From contig NZ_JANIAC010000001.1 of assembly GCF_024723255.1 (NCBI RefSeq), forward strand, positions 511,548 to 575,547: 64,000 nt of DNA. The letters are read 5' to 3'. A program made the translations under genes and the position numbers. Below the pieces are notes generated by a model. It saw nothing but the letters and a program-made list of their open reading frames with translations, was not told where the DNA came from and searched no databases. This DNA comes from Aestuariibaculum sp. M13 (GTDB lineage Bacteria > Bacteroidota > Bacteroidia > Flavobacteriales > Flavobacteriaceae). Of the stretch, positions 9,614 to 18,858 are shown piece by piece (the first letter of the stretch is position 1; each line of letters begins with the position of its first letter).

Positions 9614-9625
9614 TTGTTTGTTGTA

Positions 9626-11074
9626 TCATTCCAATCTTTCGAATCGATCTGGATGTAACTCACTGTATTCCTTATCCTGAAATAACCCCATAAAAACAGG
9701 GTCTATATTTTTTGCGTTCCAATTATTAAATGTTCTTGCTAAGCTATCTAAAGCAAGAGGATTAGTTCCTGCTATATTTTCAGTTTCAGAAATATCCACA
9801 TCCAAATTAAAGAGCATCGTATCTTGATCTTTCACTAAAAATTTATCGCCGTTAGCATGACGCGTTGCATAAATTTGCTCATCAAACTTACTCCAAAATA
9901 GAAAATCATGCGGCAGCCCCTTATTACTTCCTAATAAAAAAGGAATTAAATCTACTCCATCAATTTTGTTTTTAGTTTTAATCTCTTTTTTAGTTTGATT
10001 AACTATTGTTCCAAAAATATCTAAAGAAATAACTGGTTTATTATATACCATTCCTGCGGGAATTGTTCCAGGCCATTGCATAGCAAAAGGTACTCGTACG
10101 CCTCCTTCAAACAAATCGCTTTTCATCCCTCTTAGAACACCATTATCTGACCCATTGTGAGGTTCAGGCCCTCCATTATCAGATAAGAATACAACAATTG
10201 TATTTTCCGTTAAATTTAAAGCATCCAACTGGTCTAAAACTAACCCCACTCCATCGTCTACAGAACTAACCATTGCGGCATAAGTTCTCCGTTTTTTATC
10301 CTGAATGGTATCAACTCTGCTTAAATATTTTTCAGTAGCCTGAAGTGGCGTATGCGGTGCATTATATGCCAAGTACATAAAAAACGGATGATCTTTATGT
10401 TTATCGATATAGTGAACAGCTTCACGAGAAAGGGCATCGGTTAAATATTCTTTTTCCTCAACTCTTTGATTATTTCTTAAAAGTTTTGTTTTATAGGCAT
10501 CATACTGAGATTTCACATCAAACTCATCATTTAATATCCATTTTTGAGGGAAGTAATGATGCCCTCCAGTTAAAAAACCATAAAAATCATCAAAACCTCG
10601 CTTCAATGGCTTTAAAGATTCATGAGCTCCCAAATGCCATTTCCCTAAAGCTACAGACTTATAATCCGCCTTTTTCAAAGCTTCAGCTAAAGTTTCCTCT
10701 GTTAAAGGCAAACCCATTTCAGGATCATTAGGAGTAAATAAAGGATTTCTTGAAAAACCAAACCGATCCTGATAACGGCCTGTTATTAATCCTGCTCGAC
10801 TAGGCCCACAAACCGCATAACTTACATAACCATTAGTAAATTTAACCCCTTGATTTGCAATTTTATCAATATTTGGAGTTGGAATATCTTTACACCCATT
10901 AAAACCAACATCAGCATAACCTAAATCGTCAGCTAAAATCACTATTAAATTAGGTGATGTTTTTTGCCTAGTTTTAATATTGACATTTTGTTTTTCACTA
11001 TTCTTAACCTGCAGGCATGACACCAAAATTAAAGACATCAAGAATATTAGAGTTCGCTTCAATAGTTTTTTCAT
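9626..11074 (-). CDS. Sulfatase, lipoprotein, CxPSR type
   Basis: A 482-aa arylsulfatase-fold enzyme. The N-terminus is a lipoprotein signal (lipobox LVSC, Cys20). LIVILADDLGYADVG carries the metal-binding aspartates. CGPSR (Cys89) is the formylglycine site, and GKWHLG with FLSDNGGPEP complete the active site. It should be anchored facing the periplasm or surface and remove sulfate esters from glycans. It stands alone, convergent to the 119-aa gene. Proximity to the hexosamine operon suggests a sulfated amino-sugar substrate, but nothing in the sequence proves it. Confidence 0.9.
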   Translation of the reverse strand: MKKLLKRTLIFLMSLILVSCLQVKNSEKQNVNIKTRQKTSPNLIVILADDLGYADVGFNGCKDIPTPNIDKIANQGVKFTNGYVSYAVCGPSRAGLITGRYQDRFGFSRNPLFTPNDPEMGLPLTEETLAEALKKADYKSVALGKWHLGAHESLKPLKRGFDDFYGFLTGGHHYFPQKWILNDEFDVKSQYDAYKTKLLRNNQRVEEKEYLTDALSREAVHYIDKHKDHPFFMYLAYNAPHTPLQATEKYLSRVDTIQDKKRRTYAAMVSSVDDGVGLVLDQLDALNLTENTIVVFLSDNGGPEPHNGSDNGVLRGMKSDLFEGGVRVPFAMQWPGTIPAGMVYNKPVISLDIFGTIVNQTKKEIKTKNKIDGVDLIPFLLGSNKGLPHDFLFWSKFDEQIYATRHANGDKFLVKDQDTMLFNLDVDISETENIAGTNPLALDSLARTFNNWNAKNIDPVFMGLFQDKEYSELHPDRFERLE

Positions 11075-11314
11075 ATCTGTTTAAATATTGTCTTCAGTAA
11101 AAATAGACTAATCTAAAAAAACTATGGTAGGCATACTTTGCAAAAGCGTATGACTTTATCATATTTTAGTAATAAAAAACCTTTTCACAACTCCATCTAG
11201 AGCATTATTCTAATATAGTGTATATACCGCGATTTAATACACCTGTATCATTTCGTTATTACATACTATTTTAGTAGTTTTATTTTTTAAAGACTTAAAT
11301 ATTACTTTATAGAT

Positions 11315-12199
11315 ATGGCAAATATTGTTTGTTATGGTGAAATTTTATGGGATGTTTTTCCTGAGCATCGAAAAATTGGTGGCGCACCATTAAACGTGGC
11401 CAGCCGATTAAAATCCTTTAGCAATAAAGTTGCTATGATTAGCGCTATTGGCGATGATGTACCCGGAAAAGAATTACTAGAGTATTTAAACTCTAACGAA
11501 ATAAACACAAGCTGTATACAAACCATAAAAGAATACCCTACCAGCGAAGTGCATGTTAGTCTGAATGAAAAAGGTTCGGCTAGTTACGACATAAAATATC
11601 CTTGTGCCTGGGATAAAATCGATTTACATGATGATGCCGAAAATCTCGTAAAAAATGCCGATGCTTTTGTTTTTGGAAGTTTAGTCGCTAGAGATTACAC
11701 TTCTAAAAACACCTTATATAAACTAATTGATGTTGCCAAATACAAAATATTCGATCTTAATTTACGCCGCCCCTATTACACCAAAGACATTCTCGTCTAC
11801 TTAATGAATAAGGCTGATTTTATAAAGTTTAATGACGATGAACTTTTTGAGGTTAGCAAATACTTAGGTTCAAAATATAATTCTTTAGAACAAAACCTTA
11901 TGTATGTAGCCGAACAAACCAACACCAAGCATGTTTGCGTAACTAAAGGCTCACATGGTGCAGTATTACTTTACGGTGATAAATTATATTACAATAGCGG
12001 GTATTTAATTAATGTAAAGGATACTGTTGGAGCCGGTGATTCCTTTTTAGGGTCTTTAATCAGCAAACTACTAACTAATACCAATCCGCAGGAAGCTATT
12101 GATTTTGCCTGTGCTGTTGGTGCTTTAGTTGCTCAAAGTGAAGGTGCAAATCCCAAACTATCGGATTCCGATATAGAAACTTTTATAAACCCTTTATAA
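11315..12199 (+). CDS. PfkB-family carbohydrate kinase (fructokinase-like)
   Basis: A 294-aa ribokinase/PfkB fold. The N-terminal substrate motif is GEILWDVFPEHRKIGGAPLN and the C-terminal ATP and catalytic-base motif is DTVGAGDSFLGSL (Asp is the base). The GEILWD...GGAP.N form is typical of fructokinases. It probably phosphorylates fructose or a related ketose in the cytoplasm. It is transcribed alone; the 240-base gap upstream (11075-11314) showed no convincing promoter. Exact sugar is uncertain. Confidence 0.85.
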   Translation: MANIVCYGEILWDVFPEHRKIGGAPLNVASRLKSFSNKVAMISAIGDDVPGKELLEYLNSNEINTSCIQTIKEYPTSEVHVSLNEKGSASYDIKYPCAWDKIDLHDDAENLVKNADAFVFGSLVARDYTSKNTLYKLIDVAKYKIFDLNLRRPYYTKDILVYLMNKADFIKFNDDELFEVSKYLGSKYNSLEQNLMYVAEQTNTKHVCVTKGSHGAVLLYGDKLYYNSGYLINVKDTVGAGDSFLGSLISKLLTNTNPQEAIDFACAVGALVAQSEGANPKLSDSDIETFINPL

Positions 12200-12205
12200 A
12201 CAAAA

Positions 12206-12238
12206 ACAGCAAATAGATTAACCTACTTGCTGTTCTTT
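12206..12238. terminator. Possible bidirectional terminator
   Basis: AACAGCAAATAG pairs imperfectly with the CTACTTGCTGTT-like stretch after a short loop, with T-rich DNA following. It lies between convergent genes and overlaps the last codons of the minus-strand gene. Confidence 0.4.
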
Positions 12239-12484
12239 AATTTTTTTAAGAAGCTCTAATTCGTGTTGAATCTCTTCTTTGCGTTTATTGAATTTTTCTA
12301 CTCTGGCATCAATTTCCGCTTGCATTTTCTGGCGTCTTATTACGCGTTGTGCTTCGGCTTCAGCTTCTAATTGCTGTTCCTTTTTCTGCTGAGCTCTTTC
12401 CTTAAACACAGAATAATAAGAGAACCCATACATAGAAAGAAATAACAGAGCAATGATACCTAAAATGACATAACCATTTTCCAT
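12218..12484 (-). CDS. Small membrane-anchored coiled-coil protein (88 aa)
   Basis: One transmembrane helix at the N-terminus (about 5-24, YVILGIIALLFLSMYGFSYY) is followed by a highly charged helical region rich in Glu, Lys, Gln and Arg (about 30-85) that should form a coiled coil. No family is recognised. It ends against the fructokinase-like gene. It may be a scaffold or assembly factor, but function is unknown. Confidence 0.65.
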   Translation of the reverse strand: MENGYVILGIIALLFLSMYGFSYYSVFKERAQQKKEQQLEAEAEAQRVIRRQKMQAEIDARVEKFNKRKEEIQHELELLKKIKEQQVG

Positions 12485-12667
12485 AAGTCTTATTTACTAA
12501 TTAAAAAGGGAGTTAAACAAATAGATGCAACTATCTAAAAGTAACATCTTTACTACCTCAAAATTATCAAAAAGACAGGTTGTTAAAAAATAAACAAGTT
12601 AAAGTGCTTAAAAAAAAGATAAAATCATAAAGCACTAAACTCCCACTCGTTGAACAACAAAAAACAG

Positions 12668-13063
12668 CTACTTAACGGTTTTATACCCCGCTTCTTTCCA
12701 ACTGGTAATACCACCTTCCATGTTATAAATTTTAGTAAAACCAAGCTCTTTAAAAATGGCTGCGCTTTTACTGCTTCTTCCTCCAGATTTACAGTATACA
12801 AGTACTGGCTTATGTTTATCTAACTTTTCAATTTCCGCCCTAAAACTATCAGAGAAGAAATCAATATTTGCAGCTCGTTCCAAATGCCCAGCCTCATACT
12901 CTTCTGGTGTTCTTACATCTATGAGCTGTAACTTACTGGTGTTATCAACCAGCTCAATAGCTGAAGATACCGGGACATTTGCAATATCCTTCTGAGTCGA
13001 TAATCCTTTACAGCCAAAAAAACTGATAAGTATTACACTTACTAAAACAATTATCCTTCTCAT
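12668..13063 (-). CDS. Rhodanese-like lipoprotein
   Basis: 131 aa. A lipoprotein signal with lipobox FFGC (Cys18) precedes a single rhodanese domain: LIDVRTPEEYEAGHL and the active-site loop CKSGGRS, with the cysteine present. It is probably a periplasmic sulfurtransferase or persulfide carrier. It follows a second, cytoplasmic rhodanese by 16 bases, so the two are co-transcribed, with thioredoxin-like genes further upstream: a small sulfur/redox neighbourhood. Confidence 0.88.
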   Translation of the reverse strand: MRRIIVLVSVILISFFGCKGLSTQKDIANVPVSSAIELVDNTSKLQLIDVRTPEEYEAGHLERAANIDFFSDSFRAEIEKLDKHKPVLVYCKSGGRSSKSAAIFKELGFTKIYNMEGGITSWKEAGYKTVK

Positions 13064-13079
13064 AGTATTTAATTTTTAA

Positions 13080-13397
13080 TTATTTGAAATCAACAATATC
13101 GCCTGTCCAGGCCATAATACCACCTTCTAGGTTGTAAGCATTTTCAAAACCTAGTTGTTCCATAATAGAACACGCCTGTCCGCTGCGGTTTCCTGAACGG
13201 CAATACACATAGTAATTTTTGCTCTTATCTAATTCTTCAAGCGCGTAAATAAATCCTTGCCCTTTAAAAATATCGATATGTATAGCATTGGGAATAACGC
13301 CTTCGGCTACTTCGCCTTCGGTTCTTACATCTAAAACCACTGCGTTATCATCATTAGCCAATTGTTCTGCCCACTCTTCTTGTGTTAAATCTTCCAT
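13080..13397 (-). CDS. Single-domain rhodanese
   Basis: 105 aa without a signal peptide. Rhodanese features are VLDVRTEGEVAEGVIPNA and the active-site loop CRSGNRSG with its catalytic cysteine. It is a cytoplasmic sulfur carrier or sulfurtransferase; partners are unknown. It is paired with the lipoprotein rhodanese 16 bases downstream, so the same chemistry may be placed on both sides of the inner membrane. Confidence 0.88.
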   Translation of the reverse strand: MEDLTQEEWAEQLANDDNAVVLDVRTEGEVAEGVIPNAIHIDIFKGQGFIYALEELDKSKNYYVYCRSGNRSGQACSIMEQLGFENAYNLEGGIMAWTGDIVDFK

Positions 13398-13449
13398 TAT
13401 AATGTATTTAGTGTATCACAAAATTAATATTTATAACCTTTATAGACGA

Positions 13450-13483
13450 AAAAAAATCTAAAGTATTACACCTTAGATTTTTA
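13450..13483 (-). terminator. Terminator after the thioredoxin-like pair
   Basis: On the minus strand, AAATCTAAG and CTTTAGATTT form a stem with a 9-10 nt loop followed by a T-run. It separates the redoxin genes from the rhodanese genes. Confidence 0.65.
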
Positions 13484-13510
13484 CTTATTAAAACGATATA
13501 TTTCTCAATC

Positions 13511-14131
13511 TTAAACTTTAATTGAGCAACCAATAGCCTTAGTTTCTTTTTGCTCTACTTCTTTTCCTTTTAATAACGCATCAACGGCATCTTCTACATA
13601 TTTTGTAGTCACGGCTTCAGCATCTTTATAATTATCATCAATGGCACCAATGTATTTAACCACATTTCCCTTTTTAGTTTTTTCCAAAACAAACATATGT
13701 GGCGTTTTTGTTGCGCCGTACTTAGGAAAAACAGTTTGCTCACTATCTATTAAATACGGAAACGTAAATCCTTTTTCTTTTGCGCGTGCTTTCATAGCAT
13801 CTAAATTATCACCCGGTTTTATATCCGTATTGTTTGGCATAATAGCAATTACCGGATACCCCTTTGAAGCATATTTTTTATCTAAAGCAATGATACGATC
13901 TTCGTAAGCTACTGCAAACGGACAGGTATTACAGGTAAACGTAACTATAAAACCTTTGGCATCTTTATAATCGGCTAAAGACACCATCTTTCCATCTATA
14001 TTTTTAAGGGAAAAATCTTCTGCTATATCCCCTACCTTGTACCCGGGTTCAACAGTCGTTTTCTTAACAGTAAACGCACTAACAGCAAGTACAAGTAGTA
14101 CAAGCGGCATAAATTTCATTAGTTTTTTCAT
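13511..14131 (-). CDS. Thioredoxin-fold redoxin, exported
   Basis: 206 aa. An N-terminal hydrophobic signal (about 1-22) precedes an AhpC/TSA-like domain. The motif FTCNTCPFA gives a CxxC pair (Cys-Asn-Thr-Cys) typical of a Bacteroidota group of redoxins. A late cis-Pro region (ATKTPHMFVL) is present. It is probably a periplasmic thiol-disulfide or peroxide-handling protein. It lies 6 bases after the TlpA-like gene, so the two form one operon with a terminator behind. Confidence 0.85.
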   Translation of the reverse strand: MKKLMKFMPLVLLVLAVSAFTVKKTTVEPGYKVGDIAEDFSLKNIDGKMVSLADYKDAKGFIVTFTCNTCPFAVAYEDRIIALDKKYASKGYPVIAIMPNNTDIKPGDNLDAMKARAKEKGFTFPYLIDSEQTVFPKYGATKTPHMFVLEKTKKGNVVKYIGAIDDNYKDAEAVTTKYVEDAVDALLKGKEVEQKETKAIGCSIKV

Positions 14132-14137
14132 ACGGAA

Positions 14138-14686
14138 TTAATTTAAAAATGGTTTAACTTGGTTTTCTAACTCTTCAAAAGTAAACGACTGTTCAAAGAA
14201 CTGACGCTCATCATTTTTATATATAATAGTTGCCGGAATAGAGCCAGACCATGATTCATCAACTTTCGGAATCCAGCTATTCATATCGGCATCATCCAAT
14301 GCTACGACTTCAGATTTTATTTTTCTTTCTTTTATAAAAGGTTTCAGTTTGGTATCGTATTGATGTGGAAAATCTAAACTTACTAACAATACCTCAACAT
14401 TCTTATCGGCATATGCATTTTGTAACTGCTCAAAATAAGGTAACTCCTTTACACAAGGTACACACCATGTCGCCCAGAAATTTATAACATGTACTTTCCC
14501 GTCTTTCTTGTTCAGCAATGGTTCTAACCCATCAAAATCATAAACTTTTAAATCTGTATCAAATTCCTTCTGAACAACAAATTCAGTTTCCCTGTTATCC
14601 GCTAAGGCCGTTTTGTTTTTTTTTCCATCTGATTTACAACTTATAATCAGCAAGAAAGTAACAAGTAAAATATTAAATTTCATCAT
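14138..14686 (-). CDS. TlpA-like thioredoxin lipoprotein
   Basis: 182 aa. A lipoprotein signal with lipobox LIISC (Cys17) precedes a TlpA/ResA-type thioredoxin domain with WATWCVPCVKELP (CxxC active site) and a cis-Pro loop (SIPATIIY). It is probably a periplasmic disulfide reductase acting on secreted or cytochrome substrates. First gene of a two-gene operon with the redoxin downstream. The gene is divergent from the trp operon, whose leader occupies the gap. Confidence 0.88.
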   Translation of the reverse strand: MMKFNILLVTFLLIISCKSDGKKNKTALADNRETEFVVQKEFDTDLKVYDFDGLEPLLNKKDGKVHVINFWATWCVPCVKELPYFEQLQNAYADKNVEVLLVSLDFPHQYDTKLKPFIKERKIKSEVVALDDADMNSWIPKVDESWSGSIPATIIYKNDERQFFEQSFTFEELENQVKPFLN

Positions 14687-14818
14687 TTAAAATTTATGTG
14701 TTAGACCAACCATTAATGAAATGGTTTAATAATCTGTTAATAGAATCCTAAAATTAATTAATACTTTGTAGTTAGAAATCAGTTTAACAATCTTTTATGT
14801 AAAAATCATCCGGAAGTA

Positions 14819-14849
14819 TTGTGTAATTTTATTTTCATTTCTATATTTG
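14819..14849 (+). promoter_or_regulatory. trp operon promoter
   Basis: A -33 TTG (14819-14821) and a -7 TATATTTG (14842-14849) with a 20-nt spacer fit the Bacteroidota sigma consensus. The predicted start is near 14856, about 14 bases before the leader peptide ATG. Confidence 0.7.
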
Positions 14850-14869
14850 AGGCAAACAATAACAAAAAC

Positions 14870-14926
14870 ATGTTTACAACTTTAAATACTATTTGGTGGT
14901 GGAGCTTTACAAACTTACGTTCGTGA
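14870..14926 (+). CDS. trpL: trp operon leader peptide (Trp-Trp-Trp)
   Basis: An 18-codon frame encodes MFTTLNTIWWWSFTNLRS with three consecutive TGG codons at 14894-14902 and a TGA stop at 14924-14926. It lies just after the trp promoter and 36 bases before a strong terminator, ahead of trpE. The arrangement is that of a ribosome-mediated attenuator: stalling at the Trp codons under starvation should favour read-through. It is too short for normal gene calling but is clearly non-random. Confidence 0.88.
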   Translation: MFTTLNTIWWWSFTNLRS

Positions 14927-14994
14927 AGTAGACCCCTTATATATTTAAATTAAAATATTAGAAAAAGGCTTGTCATTCACGACAAGCCTTTTTT
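14921..14994 (+). terminator. trp attenuator terminator with candidate antiterminator
   Basis: The stem AAAAAGGCTTGTC (14962-14974) pairs with GACAAGCCTTTTT (from 14981), with a 6-nt loop and a T-run to 14994. The segment TCGTGAA (14921-14927), overlapping the leader stop codon, is exactly complementary to TTCACGA (14976-14982) in the loop and 3' arm. This gives a plausible alternative antiterminator pairing. Confidence 0.82.
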
Positions 14995-15044
14995 AGTATC
15001 AAAAAAATTGAAAACAATTAAACACTGAACAAATTTCAGCATAA

Positions 15045-16448
15045 ATGACAACTTATAACTTATACACGCATTACAAAAAAATTCTGGCAGACACTATTAC
15101 ACCTGTTAGTATTTACCTAAAAATAAGAGACAAATATCCAAACAGCATATTACTGGAGAGTAGTGATTATCACGCTAACGATAATAGTTTTTCGTATATC
15201 TGTTTTAACCCGATTGCTTCCATAAAAGTAGAAAACGAAACTATTTCACAAACGTTTCCCGATGGAAGCAATTCTACAGAAACTATTACTGAAAGTACCG
15301 ATGTCGCTGAAGAAATTCATAAGTTCACCAAACGATTTGAAGTAAGTTCAGACGAAGAATTCAAGTTTATTAACAATGGTATTTTTGGATATATCGCTTA
15401 CGATGCCGTACGTTATTTTGAGGACGTCGACATTGCTAAAAAAGATAATTCCATCACAATTCCCGATGTGTATTATGCGGTTTACCAGAATATCATTGCG
15501 ATTAATCATCATAAAAATGAGGCTTATATTTTTGCGCATTGTCACAATACCGAAAGTAACATTGAAGAAATCGATCACCTTATTAAAGTACGAAGCTTTG
15601 CGTCTTACAACTTTGCTTCAAACGGAGATATTACATCCAATTTAAGCGACGACGAATACAAAACACACGTTGAGTTAGCCAAAAAACACTGCGCCCGAGG
15701 TGATGTTTTTCAGTTAGTCCTTTCAAAAAGTTTTACTCAGGAATTTAAAGGCGATGAGTTTAATGTATACCGCGCTTTACGCAGCATTAATCCATCTCCA
15801 TATTTATTCTATTTCGATTATGGTAACTTTAAAATATTTGGTAGCTCGCCAGAAGCGCAACTTATTGTTAGCGAAGGCGTAGCCGAAATTCACCCTATTG
15901 CCGGAACTTTTAAGCGTACCGGAAACGACACCAAAGATGCCGAACTGGCTCAAAAACTGGTTGCCGACGATAAGGAAAATGCTGAACACGTCATGCTGGT
16001 AGACTTAGCCCGAAACGATTTAAGTCGTCATGGTAGCAGCGTAACCGTAAACACCTATCGTGAGGTGCAGTTCTTCTCTCACGTTATTCACTTAGTGAGC
16101 AAGGTCACCGGTAAAAAACACACCAACACCCCAACCATGCAAGTGGTGGCCGACACCTTCCCTGCCGGAACCTTAAGTGGTGCGCCTAAACACCGTGCCA
16201 TGCAACTTATCGAAGATTACGAAAAAACAAGCCGATCGTTCTACGGTGGCGCCATCGGGTTTATGGATTTTAATGGCAACTTTAATCACGCCATTATGAT
16301 TAGAACTTTTTTAAGCAAAAATCATGAACTACATTGGCGTGCTGGTGCCGGAATTGTTTCCAAATCAAGCGCAGAAAGCGAATTACAGGAAGTGTATAAC
16401 AAATTAGGCGCTTTAACAAAGGCCATTGAATTAGCTGAAACCATATAA
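15045..16448 (+). CDS. trpE: Anthranilate synthase component I
   Basis: 467 aa, normal length. It has the N-terminal tryptophan-binding region (LLESSDYH, the feedback-inhibition site) and the chorismate-binding domain with FKIFGSSPEAQL, IAGTFKRTGND, MLVDLARNDLSRH and GAPKHRAMQLIEDYE. With TrpG it makes anthranilate from chorismate and glutamine in the cytoplasm. First structural gene of the operon, 50 bases after the attenuator T-run; trpG starts 42 bases after its stop. Confidence 0.97.
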   Translation: MTTYNLYTHYKKILADTITPVSIYLKIRDKYPNSILLESSDYHANDNSFSYICFNPIASIKVENETISQTFPDGSNSTETITESTDVAEEIHKFTKRFEVSSDEEFKFINNGIFGYIAYDAVRYFEDVDIAKKDNSITIPDVYYAVYQNIIAINHHKNEAYIFAHCHNTESNIEEIDHLIKVRSFASYNFASNGDITSNLSDDEYKTHVELAKKHCARGDVFQLVLSKSFTQEFKGDEFNVYRALRSINPSPYLFYFDYGNFKIFGSSPEAQLIVSEGVAEIHPIAGTFKRTGNDTKDAELAQKLVADDKENAEHVMLVDLARNDLSRHGSSVTVNTYREVQFFSHVIHLVSKVTGKKHTNTPTMQVVADTFPAGTLSGAPKHRAMQLIEDYEKTSRSFYGGAIGFMDFNGNFNHAIMIRTFLSKNHELHWRAGAGIVSKSSAESELQEVYNKLGALTKAIELAETI

Positions 16449-16490
16449 ACTACAAAGAAAAAACCACCTGTTAAACAGGACTATATAAAA

Positions 16491-17057
16491 ATGAAAAAAA
16501 TATTAGTTATAGATAATTACGACAGCTTCACTTACAACCTTGTTCATTATTTAGAAGATTTAAACTGTGATGTTACCGTTTTACGAAACGATAAACTTAC
16601 CTTAGAAGATGTTGAAGCCTTCGATAAAATTGTACTATCGCCCGGTCCAGGAATCCCAGACGAAGCGGGTTTATTAAAACAAATTATTAAAACCTATGCA
16701 CCAACAAAAAGCATTTTAGGCGTGTGCTTGGGTCAGCAAGCCATTGGAGAAGTCTTTGGTGGCACTCTGGAAAACTTAGAAGACGTTTATCATGGTGTAG
16801 CCACGAAAGTAAACATAACGGTAGACGACGAAACCCTTTTTAAAGGTTTAGACAAGGAAATTGAAGTTGGTCGCTACCATTCCTGGGTTGTCAACTCCAA
16901 CTTACCCGAAGTATTAGAAGCCACCTCAGTAGACCATAACGGACAAATCATGTCTTTACGTCACAGAGTTTACGATGTTAAAGGTGTACAATACCACCCA
17001 GAATCGGTATTAACTCCACAAGGTAAACAAATACTTAAAAACTGGATAGAGAACTAA
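16491..17057 (+). CDS. trpG: Anthranilate synthase component II (glutamine amidotransferase)
   Basis: 188 aa, a class I glutamine amidotransferase with the opening LVIDNYDSFTYNLVHYLED, the nucleophile motif GVCLGQQAIGE (catalytic Cys) and the His-Glu pair in QYHPESVLT. It delivers ammonia from glutamine to TrpE. It is a separate gene, not fused to trpE or trpD. It is followed 23 bases later by trpD. Confidence 0.96.
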   Translation: MKKILVIDNYDSFTYNLVHYLEDLNCDVTVLRNDKLTLEDVEAFDKIVLSPGPGIPDEAGLLKQIIKTYAPTKSILGVCLGQQAIGEVFGGTLENLEDVYHGVATKVNITVDDETLFKGLDKEIEVGRYHSWVVNSNLPEVLEATSVDHNGQIMSLRHRVYDVKGVQYHPESVLTPQGKQILKNWIEN

Positions 17058-17080
17058 ACCAAGATTTAAGACATTAAATT

Positions 17081-18073
17081 ATGAAAGACATTTTAAACAG
17101 ACTTATAAATCACGAAAGCATCTCTACCGACGAAGCCAAACAAGTCTTGGTTAATATTTCCAAAGGAGATTATAACCAAAGTCAGATTGCGGCATTTCTA
17201 ACAGTTTATATGATGCGTAGCATCACTTTAGACGAATTGAAAGGCTTTAGGGATGCCCTTTTAGAATTATGTATACCAATTGATTTAAAAGAATTCAACG
17301 CGATTGATTTATGTGGTACTGGTGGTGACGGCAAAAACACCTTCAATATTTCAACGCTTGCTTCATTTGTAACAGCCGGTGCCGGTGTTCATGTAGCAAA
17401 GCATGGTAACTATGGGGTATCATCGGCATGCGGGTCATCAAATGTTATGGAATACTTGGGCATTAAGTTTTCAAACGATGAAGATTTCTTAAAGAAATGT
17501 ATCGATCAGACGGGAATTTGTGTACTTCACGCGCCACTGTTCCACCCGGCCATGAAAAACGTAGCCCCAATTCGTCGTGAATTAGGTGTTAAAACCTTTT
17601 TTAATATGTTGGGGCCTATGGTAAATCCGTCGTTTCCTAAAAATCAAATGGTTGGGGTTTTCAATTTGGAATTATTGCGCCTGTATGGATATCTATATCA
17701 AAGTACCGATAAAAATTATAGCGTGGTTCATGCTTTAGATGGTTACGACGAAATCTCTTTAACCGGAGGAACGAAAGTCATTTCAAATAATAAAGAAACC
17801 ATGTTCACGCCGGAAGATTTAGGCATTGCTCAAATCACCCAGGAATCTATTTACGGTGGAGATACTATCGAAGATGCAGCTAAAATATTTGTGAATGTCA
17901 TTAACGGAAAAGGTACTGAACAGCAAAACAATGTGGTGTGCGCCAATGCAGGATTAGCCATTGCAACCACCAAACAAATTGGTCACAAGGAAGGTTTTGA
18001 ATTGGCCAAAGAATCTTTATTCTCTGGAAAAGCCAAAGCGAGTTTAGATAAATTAGTAGCATTAAGTAAGTAA
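17081..18073 (+). CDS. trpD: Anthranilate phosphoribosyltransferase
   Basis: 330 aa, typical length. The PRPP-binding glycine loop CGTGGDGKNTFNIST and the anthranilate-site stretch KHGNYGVSSACGSSN are intact. It transfers phosphoribose from PRPP to anthranilate. Its TAA overlaps the trpC ATG by one base (TAATG), a sign of translational coupling. Confidence 0.96.
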   Translation: MKDILNRLINHESISTDEAKQVLVNISKGDYNQSQIAAFLTVYMMRSITLDELKGFRDALLELCIPIDLKEFNAIDLCGTGGDGKNTFNISTLASFVTAGAGVHVAKHGNYGVSSACGSSNVMEYLGIKFSNDEDFLKKCIDQTGICVLHAPLFHPAMKNVAPIRRELGVKTFFNMLGPMVNPSFPKNQMVGVFNLELLRLYGYLYQSTDKNYSVVHALDGYDEISLTGGTKVISNNKETMFTPEDLGIAQITQESIYGGDTIEDAAKIFVNVINGKGTEQQNNVVCANAGLAIATTKQIGHKEGFELAKESLFSGKAKASLDKLVALSK

Positions 18074-18858
18074 TGAATATATTAGATAAAATTACAGCCG
18101 ATAAACGAACCGAAGTCGCTTTAAGAAAATCTTTGATTCCGATTTCACAGTTAGAACAATCGGTGTTATTCGAAAGACCAACAGTGTCTTTAGCTGAAAA
18201 ATTAAGAACCAGCAACACTGGTATTATAGCTGAACATAAACGTCGTTCGCCTTCTAAATCGGTTATCAACCATAACCTCAATGTTAATGATGTTGCTAAA
18301 GGTTACGAAGATGCCGGTGTTTGTGGCATGTCTGTTTTAACTGACGGTAAGTATTTTGGAGGCTCGCTAGACGACTTACTACTGGCTCGCGCTTCCTGTA
18401 ATTTACCATTATTACGCAAAGAATTCATTATCGACGAATACCAGTTACTGGAAGCTAAAGCTTATGGTGCAGATGTGATTCTGCTTATCGCAGCCATCTT
18501 AACACGTGATGAAATCAAGCAGTTTTCAGAATTTGCTAAAAGCCTGAATTTAGACGTTTTATTAGAAGTACACAATGAAGAAGAATTAAACAAAAGCATC
18601 ATGCCTAGTTTAGATATGTTAGGTGTTAATAACCGAAATTTAAAAACTTTCGATGTTAGTTTAGACACCAGTAAATCGTTAAGTGCATTAATTCCTGATG
18701 ATTTCGTTAAAGTATCAGAAAGTGGCATCAGTAATATTGAAGCTATTAAATCTTTACAGCCATTTGGTTACCAAGGTTTCTTAATTGGTGAAAACTTTAT
18801 GAAAACCGATAATGCCGGTGACAGTGCTAAAACATTTATAGAACAATTAAATAAATAG
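18073..18858 (+). CDS. trpC: Indole-3-glycerol phosphate synthase
   Basis: 261 aa TIM barrel. IAEHKRRSPSKS carries the catalytic lysine, LLRKEFIIDEYQL the second key lysine, and VLLEVHNEEEL and LGVNNRNLKTF complete the active site. It closes the ring of CdRP to indole-glycerol phosphate. Start by overlap with trpD. The last two bases of its TAG stop are the first two bases of a 27-nt palindromic unit that fills the gap to trpF. Confidence 0.96.
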   Translation: MNILDKITADKRTEVALRKSLIPISQLEQSVLFERPTVSLAEKLRTSNTGIIAEHKRRSPSKSVINHNLNVNDVAKGYEDAGVCGMSVLTDGKYFGGSLDDLLLARASCNLPLLRKEFIIDEYQLLEAKAYGADVILLIAAILTRDEIKQFSEFAKSLNLDVLLEVHNEEELNKSIMPSLDMLGVNNRNLKTFDVSLDTSKSLSALIPDDFVKVSESGISNIEAIKSLQPFGYQGFLIGENFMKTDNAGDSAKTFIEQLNK

